Assembly (NCBI GenBank): GCA_963839955.1
Contig: CAWIXB010000001.1
Location: 2,356,001 to 2,420,000, forward strand
DNA: 64,000 nt
Direction of reading: 5' to 3'
Origin: CAWIXB01 sp963839955
GTDB lineage: Bacteria > Actinomycetota > Actinomycetes > JACCUZ01
The position numbers were made by a program, and so were the translations under genes. Shown here one piece after another: positions 42,757 to 49,882 of this stretch (its first letter is position 1; every line of letters starts with the position of its first letter). The notes beneath the pieces were generated by a model. The model was not told the DNA's origin and did not search any database. It saw nothing but the letters and a program-made list of their open reading frames with translations.

Positions 42757-43491
42757 ATGGCACGCAAGGAGCGCGACACGACACCCGAGCCGGCACCCAA
42801 GCGCCGGTTCGGCCGTAAGCCCAAGACGCCCGGCAAGCAGAGCCGCACCGGCCAGATCCGGCAGGCCTACAAGATGACCCGCCAGGTCGACCCGTTGGTC
42901 GGCTGGGTCACGCTGGCGACGGGCTTCGTGGTCTTCGCGGCCGTTCTGGCCATCGGGTTCCTCATCGGCTACCCGATCTACGTCGGCATCATGGGGCTGA
43001 TGCTCGGCATCCTCGCCGCGACCATCATTTTCGGTAAGCGAGCCGAGAAGGCCGCGTTCTCCCAGGTCGAGGGCCAGCCCGGCGCCGCCGCTGCGGCGCT
43101 GAACATGATCCGCCGCGGGTGGACCATCACTCCAGGTGTGGCCGTGAACCGCAACCAGGACATCGTCCACCGGGCGGTCGGCCGCCCCGGGGTCGTGCTC
43201 GTCGGCGAAGGGCCGCCCACGCGCGTCGGCCAGCTGCTCGCCGCGGAGAAGCGCAAGATCGCCCGCTTCCTGCCCGAGACACCTGTGTACGACGTGCAGG
43301 CAGGCAACGAGGACGGTCAGGTCCCGTTGCGCAAGCTCAGCTCGCGGCTGCAGAAGATGCCGCGCAACCTCAGCAAGCACGAGGTCAGCGAGGTCAACCA
43401 GCGCCTGCGGGCACTCGGCACGATGAACCTGCCGATCCCGAAGGGGCCGATGCCCAAGAACCTGCGGATGCCGCGCGGCCCGCGCGGCTGA
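42757..43491 (+). CDS. DUF4191 membrane protein
   Basis: 244 residues. A basic N-terminus (KRRFGRKPKTPGKQSR), two membrane helices (about 50-95) and a soluble domain with RRGWTITPGVAVNRNQDIVHRAVGRPGVVLVGEG near residue 110 and a basic C-terminal tail (PRGPRG). It is the DUF4191 protein that in relatives sits between lipA and glnA. Function unknown. It converges on the RDD gene 3 nt beyond its stop. Confidence 0.9.
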   Translation: MARKERDTTPEPAPKRRFGRKPKTPGKQSRTGQIRQAYKMTRQVDPLVGWVTLATGFVVFAAVLAIGFLIGYPIYVGIMGLMLGILAATIIFGKRAEKAAFSQVEGQPGAAAAALNMIRRGWTITPGVAVNRNQDIVHRAVGRPGVVLVGEGPPTRVGQLLAAEKRKIARFLPETPVYDVQAGNEDGQVPLRKLSSRLQKMPRNLSKHEVSEVNQRLRALGTMNLPIPKGPMPKNLRMPRGPRG

Positions 43492-43494
43492 CGG

Positions 43495-43947
43495 TCAGCG
43501 ACGGCGGAGGACGACGGTCCCGGCGGCCCGGTCGTGCAGGCCGCGTCCGTCGCCGTCGGTGATCAGCACCGGCACGAGCAGCAGCAGCAGCGCCGTGCGA
43601 ATCGCCGAGCGCAGCAGCCCGACCGGCTTGCCGTCCAGGCGGGCCACCTGCAGCCCGCGCAGCCGCTGGCCGGCCGACGCGCCGGTGAAGGCGGTCAGCA
43701 CCAGCACCTCGAGAGCGAAGATCGGCGTCGTGTACGCCGGCTCGCGCGGCAGGCCCCACGCGATAGCGGCGCAGAGCACCGAGTCGCAGAGGAAGGCGAC
43801 CAGGCGCTGACCGAATCCGGCGACCGAGCCGGGCCCGTCGGGCGGGCACCCGAGGCGCTCCCCGGCGTACCTGCCGGCGTCCGGGCCGCCGCTTCGGGAG
43901 GCGCCGGGGCCCTGCAGCCAGGACCCGACGTACCGCCTGTCCACCAC
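43495..43947 (-). CDS. RDD-family membrane protein
   Basis: 150 residues from tandem GTG codons. A TAGTCT -10 lies 6 nt before it (43959-43954 on this strand), predicting a leaderless mRNA. The RDD domain has GFGQRLVAFLCDSVL near residue 45 and SAGQRLRGLQVARLDGKPVGLLRSAIRT near 90, three helices in all. The Asp of the RDD motif is kept as LCDS. The function of RDD proteins is unclear. It is divergent from glnA, sharing the region with the GlnR operator. Confidence 0.88.
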   Translation of the reverse strand: MVDRRYVGSWLQGPGASRSGGPDAGRYAGERLGCPPDGPGSVAGFGQRLVAFLCDSVLCAAIAWGLPREPAYTTPIFALEVLVLTAFTGASAGQRLRGLQVARLDGKPVGLLRSAIRTALLLLLVPVLITDGDGRGLHDRAAGTVVLRRR

Positions 43948-44003
43948 ACGGGCAGACTACTGCCCAGGCGGCGCGCGGACTTGTGCCCGGCAGCGTCGGT
44001 GGC

Positions 44004-44041
44004 GTAACACGGACGAAACAACCGAGTCATGCCGGGGAAAC
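44004..44041 (+). promoter_or_regulatory. Tandem GlnR operator upstream of glnA
   Basis: Four half-sites with exact 6-nt spacing: GTAAC (44004-44008), GAAAC (44015-44019), GTCAT (44026-44030) and GAAAC (44037-44041). This matches the actinobacterial GlnR pattern gTnAC-n6-GaAAC repeated twice, 22 bp apart (two helical turns). It lies about 60-100 nt before the glnA start. It predicts nitrogen-responsive GlnR control. Confidence 0.85.
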
Positions 44042-44102
44042 GGCCTCCCCCTACGGTCGTCGCGTCGGCACCCGACGGGGTCGCCACCTACGAGGAGGAT
44101 GG

Positions 44103-45527
44103 ATGTTCAGCAATTCCGACGAGGTCCTGCGGTTCATCAAGGACGAAGGCGTGCAGTTCGTGGACGTCCGCTTCTGCGACCTGCCGGGCATCATGCAGCA
44201 CTTCAACGTCCCGGCATCGACCGTCGACGAGGACTTCTTCGTCAACGGGCAGATGTTCGACGGGTCCTCGATCCGCGGCTTCCAGGCGATTCACGAGTCG
44301 GACATGAAGCTGATCCCCGACCCGGCGACGGCCTACCTCGACCCCTTCCGGACCGAGAAGACGCTGGCGCTGAACTTCTCCATCGTCGACCCCTTCACCG
44401 ACGAGCCCTACAGCCGCGACCCGCGCAACATCGCGGCCAAGGCCGAGGCACACCTGATCGGCTCCGGCATCGCCGACACGGTGTACTTCGGTCCCGAAGC
44501 CGAGTTCTACGTCTTCGACGACGTGCGCTTCGAGACCAAGCAGAACGCCGGCTACTACTACATCGACTCCATCGAGGCTGCCTGGAACTCAGGTCGCCAG
44601 GAGGAGGGTGGCAACAGGGGTTACAAGACGCGCTACAAGGGCGGCTACTTCCCCGTGCCCCCGGTCGACCACTACGCCGACCTCCGTGACCAGATGTCGC
44701 TGGCCCTCAACCGCGTCGGCGTCGAGGTCGAGCGCGCGCACCACGAGGTGGGCACCGCGGGCCAGGCCGAGATCAACTACAAGTTCGACTCGCTGCTGCA
44801 CGCCGGCGACAAGTTGATGCTGTTCAAGTACATCATCAAGAACGTGGCGTGGGCCGCGGGCAAGACCGCGACGTTCATGCCCAAGCCGCTCTTCGGTGAC
44901 AACGGCTCCGGCATGCACTGCCACCAGTCGCTGTGGAAGGACGGTTCGCCGCTGTTCTACGACGAGCTCGGCTACGCCGGTCTGTCGGACACCGCGCGCT
45001 TCTACATCGGCGGGCTGCTCAAGCACGCGCCGTCACTGCTGGCGTTCACCAACCCGACGGTCAACAGCTACCACCGCCTGGTGCCGGGCTTCGAGGCGCC
45101 GGTCAACCTCGTCTACTCGCAGCGCAACCGCTCGGCCTGCATCCGCATCCCGATCACGGGCGCCAACCCGAAGGCCAAGCGCATCGAGTTCCGGGTGCCC
45201 GACCCGTCGTCCAACCCCTACCTCGCGTTCTCCGCGATGCTGATGGCCGGGCTCGACGGCATCAAGAACAAGATCGAGCCGGAGCAGCCGGTCGACAAGG
45301 ACCTCTACGAGCTCCCGCCGGACGAGCACGCCGAGATCACGCAGGTGCCGGCCTCGCTACCCGCCGTCCTGGACTCGCTCGAGGAGGACCACGCCTACCT
45401 GCTCGACGGAGGTGTGTTCACCGACGACCTCATCGAGACGTGGATCGACTGGAAGCGCACCAACGAGGTCGACCCGATCCGCTTGCGGCCGCACCCTCAC
45501 GAGTTCGAGCTCTACTACGACCTCTAG
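44103..45527 (+). CDS. glnA: Glutamine synthetase type I-beta (GlnA)
   Basis: 474 residues from the ATG at 44103, which has GAGGAGG just upstream. The 40 codons before it are non-family and overlap the operator. GSI motifs: MFDGSSIRGF near residue 49, GPEAEFYVFDD near 129, NGSGMHCHQSLWKDG near 265 and the adenylylation loop DLYELPPDE near 399 with the Tyr that GlnE modifies. It makes glutamine from glutamate and ammonia. A strong terminator follows. Confidence 0.97.
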   Translation: MFSNSDEVLRFIKDEGVQFVDVRFCDLPGIMQHFNVPASTVDEDFFVNGQMFDGSSIRGFQAIHESDMKLIPDPATAYLDPFRTEKTLALNFSIVDPFTDEPYSRDPRNIAAKAEAHLIGSGIADTVYFGPEAEFYVFDDVRFETKQNAGYYYIDSIEAAWNSGRQEEGGNRGYKTRYKGGYFPVPPVDHYADLRDQMSLALNRVGVEVERAHHEVGTAGQAEINYKFDSLLHAGDKLMLFKYIIKNVAWAAGKTATFMPKPLFGDNGSGMHCHQSLWKDGSPLFYDELGYAGLSDTARFYIGGLLKHAPSLLAFTNPTVNSYHRLVPGFEAPVNLVYSQRNRSACIRIPITGANPKAKRIEFRVPDPSSNPYLAFSAMLMAGLDGIKNKIEPEQPVDKDLYELPPDEHAEITQVPASLPAVLDSLEEDHAYLLDGGVFTDDLIETWIDWKRTNEVDPIRLRPHPHEFELYYDL

Positions 45528-45542
45528 GCCTCACTAGGTCGC

Positions 45543-45580
45543 AAGACGGTCTGCCGAGCCAACGCTCGGCGGGCCGTCTT
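45543..45580 (+). terminator. Intrinsic terminator after glnA
   Basis: AAGACGG...GCCGAGC (45543-45559) pairs with GCTCGGC...CCGTCTT (45564-45580), with a 4-nt loop and one imperfect internal bulge. It lies 16 nt after the glnA stop. Confidence 0.75.
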
Positions 45581-45639
45581 CGGCGTTTCGCGCGGTCGTT
45601 TCACTACAGGGGTGCAAAGAAGAAGTCGACGCTCCTGAC

Positions 45640-46611
45640 ATGCAGCGCAATCGGATGTGGATCGTTGTGGTCGCGGGTGTGACGGCTGTGCTGATGCAGC
45701 CGACCTGGTTGGGTCAGGCCGGTGCTGCCGAGGCTCACATGTGTTTCGGCATGCCGGCCACGATCGTCGGTACGGACGGCAACGACATTCTGAACGGCAC
45801 TGCCGGAGATGATGTGATTGCCGGCCTGCGTGGCGTCGACCGGATCCTTGCTGGTGATGGCAACGACCGCGTTTGCGCGGGCCCGAATCCGAACTCAGCG
45901 CCGGACGGCCAAGATGCCTTCGACGATGTCCGGGGCGAGGGTGGCGATGACCGGCTCGCTGGTGGCCCGGGTCACGACGTGGTGAACGGGGGCACCGGAA
46001 ACGACCGGATCTATGGCGGTGGCTACTTCAACGAGCTCAATGGCGGCAGCGGTAACGACTACATCAAGGGAGGTCCGGACGGGAACATCATCCAGGACGG
46101 CGATGGCCGTCCCTGCACTACCGAATCGGATGACGATGTGATGATCGGTGGGGACGGCGGCAACGAGATCTACTCGTCTGGCGGAGCCGACATCGGCTAC
46201 GGCGGAGAGGCCGGCGACTTTCTCATCCGCTTAGCAAGGGGCTGCGCTGCCGGCAGCAGCACCGTCTTCTACGGCGGCGACGGCGATGACGTGATCAAAG
46301 GCGCTCCCTCGAACCCGAACAGGTTGTCCGGCGGCGCCGGCGACGACACCCTGACAGGTGGTGCGGCTGGCGACGCCCTACGCGGGAACAGCGGCGACGA
46401 CGAGCTGTCCGGCAGGGAGGGTCGCGACTCGCTGGGCGGCGGGACCGGAGATGACGTGCTCAGCGGCGGCCCGGGCAAAGACGTCCTGCGCGGCCGCTCC
46501 GGCAACGACACCTTGTCGGGTGGCGCCGGCTACGACCACAACGACGGCGGAAGCGGAACGGACCACTGCCTCAGTCCGGAAACCGGCTCGCGCGCAGTGT
46601 CCTGCGAGTAA
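45640..46611 (+). CDS. Secreted RTX-like calcium-binding repeat protein
   Basis: 323 residues with a signal peptide (RMWIVVVAGVTAVLMQPTWLGQAGAAEA). The body is made of haemolysin-type GGxGxDxhh nonapeptide repeats, e.g. GTDGNDIL, GGTGNDRIYGG, GGAGDDTLTGGA, GRSGNDTLSGG, forming a Ca2+-bound beta-roll. Several central repeats are degenerate. No catalytic domain is present and a terminal CLSPETGSRAVSC may close a disulfide. Its base composition looks less GC-rich than its neighbours, consistent with transfer. Role: exported structural or adhesion protein, unknown target. Confidence 0.85.
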   Translation: MQRNRMWIVVVAGVTAVLMQPTWLGQAGAAEAHMCFGMPATIVGTDGNDILNGTAGDDVIAGLRGVDRILAGDGNDRVCAGPNPNSAPDGQDAFDDVRGEGGDDRLAGGPGHDVVNGGTGNDRIYGGGYFNELNGGSGNDYIKGGPDGNIIQDGDGRPCTTESDDDVMIGGDGGNEIYSSGGADIGYGGEAGDFLIRLARGCAAGSSTVFYGGDGDDVIKGAPSNPNRLSGGAGDDTLTGGAAGDALRGNSGDDELSGREGRDSLGGGTGDDVLSGGPGKDVLRGRSGNDTLSGGAGYDHNDGGSGTDHCLSPETGSRAVSCE

Positions 46612-46873
46612 AGCGAGCGGCACCTCTGAGGAAGTGCCGATCGGCTCATGGCGGCCTGGCGGGTCCGCAGGTGTCGCCCGGTCCATGAGGGGGCCAGGAG
46701 AGACGACGCATTGCGTGTTCGACGCCCCAAAACGAGCCTCGCAGGCCATTGCGTCGTCATTCCTGGCCGTTACATCCCGTGGTTCGAGTTCTGGCGTCAC
46801 CCCTTTGGCCCAACTCCGAATGCGGGGGCCCGGTAAAGAGGTTGTCACGCTCCGTGATGGGAAGACTCCCCTC

Positions 46874-47089
46874 ATGACGACGATGCAGGAGTCAGTGCAG
46901 GCAGGAGTTCTGGCTTCCGTTGCCGTTGGCCGCGAGACCTTCACCAGCCAGCTCCTCGCGCAGTGCCCTGGATCGGACGCTCGTGACGTCCGTGCGGCAG
47001 TCAGGCACCTCTGCGACGACGGCGCCATCGCCGGGTCGCCCTTCGTCCTCACCGATGAAGGCCGCCGACGGGTGACCTCCGCGGCCTGA
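46874..47089 (+). CDS. Small hypothetical protein with winged-helix look (71 aa)
   Basis: ATG at 46874; an in-frame ATG at 46820 would add 18 residues. The sequence (TSQLLAQCPGSDARDVRAAVRHLCDDGAIAGSPFVLTDEGRRRVT) has helix-turn-helix-wing order like a small winged-helix protein, but no family is identified. It lies in a 507-nt interval whose first part (46612-46873) contains only weak hairpins (CGGCAC/GTGCCG at 46618-46639) and a 9-bp inverted repeat, GACGACGCA (46702-46710) with TGCGTCGTC (46750-46758). Confidence 0.45.
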   Translation: MTTMQESVQAGVLASVAVGRETFTSQLLAQCPGSDARDVRAAVRHLCDDGAIAGSPFVLTDEGRRRVTSAA

Positions 47090-47118
47090 ACGGTCATCAG
47101 CCCCTCCGCTCCCGCGCG

Positions 47119-48477
47119 TCAGGGTGTCACCGTCTCGTCAGGGACCGGCCGCGGCACATCGCTGAGGACGTAGCGCATCTTGCCCCTGTGGCTGGGAATC
47201 ACGTCGACAAACTCCACGCGCACCGGCACCAGCTGACGGGTCAAGGACCGTAGGTGGTGGGCCACGCCGGCCACGACCTCGTCTGCGTCGATGGCCGGAC
47301 CCCGCCGAACCCTGAGCGTGATCGAGTAGTCGGCGTGCTGGTGGACCTGGAACTGGTGCACCGCATCCGGGCGATGGGAGAAGAGAACGGTCACCCCACT
47401 CGCGATGACCGCGCCATCGGGCAGCACGATCATGTCGAGCACGCGCCCTCCAACGGAGGACATCAGCGGCAGTGTGACCCCGCACGGGCATGCGTCGCGC
47501 AGCATCGTGGCGCGATCCCCCACGCGGTAGCGGACGATGGGGAACACCCGGTTGGCCAGGTCGGTGATGACCACTTCCCCCTCCTCACCGTCGGGAACGG
47601 GGCGCCCCGCGTCGTCGACGACCTCGATGAGTCGCATGTCGGCGAACACGTGAAGGCCGGCATGCGCACGGCACTCACCGGCCAGCCACGGCACCTCCAC
47701 CGTGCGGTACTGGTCGTAGACGGGTGCGCCGAACACCGACGAGATCCGGTTGCGCACCGAGGGAGCGAGCGGCGCGGCAGTTGTCCCCACCGCGACCGGC
47801 GGCGGCAGCCGTTCCGGCAGATCGGCAACGTGTTCGGCGATCTCCGTCATAGTGCCGACGTAACCCTCGAGCAGGACAGGAGGGTGCCGACGCCATGTGG
47901 CCACGAAGTCGCGCAGGCTCTTCTCGTCGACGATGGTGGGATCGACGAAGACCTGCCGGGTTGGCCACCAGCGAATCCTCTGCCACGTCAGCGCCAGTGC
48001 CCCGCTCTTCCACCGGGTGAGGTGCATCGTGTCGTCTTCCTCGGCCACACCCCACCACCGCCGCATACGCCAGCTCAGGGCGATCATCGGGACGCGCCGG
48101 TCGATCAGCGTGCTCATGGGTACGCCGGTGCTGCCGCCGGTGTAGGAGACTCGCACGTTGCTCTTGCTGGCCTCGTCGGAGCGGATGCTGTCACCGCGGT
48201 CACGAAGGTCGGGCTTCTCGATAGTAGGCAGGTCGCTGAACGAGAACTCACCCGAGGCGAGGTCGGCTGCCGAGAACCCAGCGGCCGTGAACCTGGCTCG
48301 GTAGAACGACGTGTGATCCATCGCGAAGCGCGCCATCTCGGCTGCCCTCCTGAGCTGGAGGGCACGCAACTCGTCGACCGGGAGCCGCTCGTTGCGCAGC
48401 AGCTCGTGGAGCAACCTGCCGACCGGGCGTTGCACGGTCGCGGTCTTCACTCGCATCGCAGCGCGCCGCAGTGACAT
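47119..48477 (-). CDS. CapK/PaaK-like adenylate-forming ligase
   Basis: 452 residues from the ATG at 48477 (13 more codons are open upstream). It has the phenylacetate-CoA-ligase/CapK architecture: SYTGGSTGVPMS near residue 117 (P-loop), VDPTIVDEKSLRDF near 180, a YDQYRTVEVPW motif near 260 and GDRATMLRDACPCGVTLPL near 325, which may hold a Cys zinc site. Such proteins activate aryl or acyl acids, often for capsule or polysaccharide building. It stands alone, with no CoA partner or sugar transferase nearby. Confidence 0.83.
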   Translation of the reverse strand: MSLRRAAMRVKTATVQRPVGRLLHELLRNERLPVDELRALQLRRAAEMARFAMDHTSFYRARFTAAGFSAADLASGEFSFSDLPTIEKPDLRDRGDSIRSDEASKSNVRVSYTGGSTGVPMSTLIDRRVPMIALSWRMRRWWGVAEEDDTMHLTRWKSGALALTWQRIRWWPTRQVFVDPTIVDEKSLRDFVATWRRHPPVLLEGYVGTMTEIAEHVADLPERLPPPVAVGTTAAPLAPSVRNRISSVFGAPVYDQYRTVEVPWLAGECRAHAGLHVFADMRLIEVVDDAGRPVPDGEEGEVVITDLANRVFPIVRYRVGDRATMLRDACPCGVTLPLMSSVGGRVLDMIVLPDGAVIASGVTVLFSHRPDAVHQFQVHQHADYSITLRVRRGPAIDADEVVAGVAHHLRSLTRQLVPVRVEFVDVIPSHRGKMRYVLSDVPRPVPDETVTP

Positions 48478-48613
48478 TCCATGCCTTTCCGACAAGGGGG
48501 GACCTCCGCCTGGCAATGGACGGTAGAGCAGCGATCACCGAGCGTCTCAGGAATCCCGGCCGCGGTCACCCCTTGGGCTCACGCGCTGCCCACTCCTGGT
48601 CGATGGAGCAGGC

Positions 48614-49882
48614 TCAGCCCGCGTAATAGAGGCGGTCGGATGCACGGCGCAGGGCTCCGGTCGGCCACGTTCGGTGCGCCAGCCCCACCATCGCCAGACC
48701 GACCGCTCCGCCGGCCGTGACCGCGACGGCCGGCGAGGTCAGATCGGCCACCAGACCAGCGAGCAGGAACGCCGCCGCGCTCGCGACGCCGAAACCGGCA
48801 GCGGCGAGACCGTTGACGCTGCCGCGGAACTGCGCAGGGCTGAGCAGGTTGACGGTGGCAAGCAGCGGCACCATGAAGCCTTGGCAGAGTCCGTTGAGGA
48901 AGAACAAGACCAACGTCGCCCACCACGGCGGCGCGATGCACACGGCGAGCAACGGCAGGCACGACAGGACGGCCAACGGGATGATCGCGCGCACCTGCCG
49001 GTGCGGTCCCCAGCGGCCGACGACGTACGTGCCGACGGCCGCCCCGGCCGGCACGCTGGCCATCAGCGCCGCGCCGATCGGTGTTCCCTCCCCGTCTGCC
49101 CTCGCGTACGCCAGAGCGACAGCTTCGGGCGCGATGAGGAACACGGCCGCACCCCAGCCGAGCAGTACGAGCGCACGCAGGGCCGGATCGTCGAACACCA
49201 GCCGCCATCCCCGTGCGACATCGGCGAGAAGAGAGCCCTGTCGGTCGCTGTCGTCGCGAGCCGCAGGGCGGGCGCGCATGGTCACCGCCAGCACGACGAA
49301 CGACAGGCCGAACGTCACGACGTCGATCAGCAGGCCGCGCCGCTCGCCCGCAAGCAGGATGACGAGGCCGGCCAGTGAGATGCCGATGACCTGATCCGCC
49401 TGGTACAGCACCCGCACCAGGCCGCTGCCTGCGAGGTAGTCACGGTGATCCGTCAGGATGTCGGGCAGCACCGCCCGCTGGGCCGCCTCGAACGGCGCAG
49501 TGAAGAACTCCGCCACGAGCAGCAGGCCGAGCAGCACCCAGATGGACGTCGAGGGCACCGCGAGCAGCGCGATCAGGCCGACGACGACGCCGCGCCCGAC
49601 GTCGCAGGTGAGTAAGAGCGTCTTGCGAGGCACTCGGTCGGCCAGGCCGCCGAGCAGAGCCGAGCCGAAGACCGCGGGCACGAAGCTCACGACGAAGGCC
49701 AGCACGGCGAGGAAGGCGCTGTCGGTGCGCTTGAGGACGAGCGACGCGAGTGCCACCCGCGCGATGTGATCGCCCCACTCGCTGAGCACCTGCGCGACGA
49801 TCAGCCCGCGGAACTCACGGTTGCGCAACGCGGCGCGGTACGACGAGGGGCTGGCCGCGCTGCCGCCGGGCAGCACGTTCAT
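48614..49882 (-). CDS. MFS transporter (efflux type)
   Basis: 422 residues from the ATG at 49882, overlapping the glnE stop (ATGA). There are twelve predicted helices. SALLGGLADRVPRKTLLL near residue 70 is the MFS loop 2-3 motif. It looks like the EntS/MdtH group of multidrug or siderophore exporters. It is the last gene of the glnA2-amidotransferase-glnE-MFS run, so nitrogen-linked export is possible but unproven. The 136-nt gap before the CapK-like gene shows no element. Confidence 0.88.
   Translation of the reverse strand: MNVLPGGSAASPSSYRAALRNREFRGLIVAQVLSEWGDHIARVALASLVLKRTDSAFLAVLAFVVSFVPAVFGSALLGGLADRVPRKTLLLTCDVGRGVVVGLIALLAVPSTSIWVLLGLLLVAEFFTAPFEAAQRAVLPDILTDHRDYLAGSGLVRVLYQADQVIGISLAGLVILLAGERRGLLIDVVTFGLSFVVLAVTMRARPAARDDSDRQGSLLADVARGWRLVFDDPALRALVLLGWGAAVFLIAPEAVALAYARADGEGTPIGAALMASVPAGAAVGTYVVGRWGPHRQVRAIIPLAVLSCLPLLAVCIAPPWWATLVLFFLNGLCQGFMVPLLATVNLLSPAQFRGSVNGLAAAGFGVASAAAFLLAGLVADLTSPAVAVTAGGAVGLAMVGLAHRTWPTGALRRASDRLYYAG

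Noticed and set aside
46702..46758. 9-bp inverted repeat before the small gene at 46874 as an operator
   Set aside because: Arms are short, 39 nt apart and not linked to a clear promoter, so it is only mentioned in passing.
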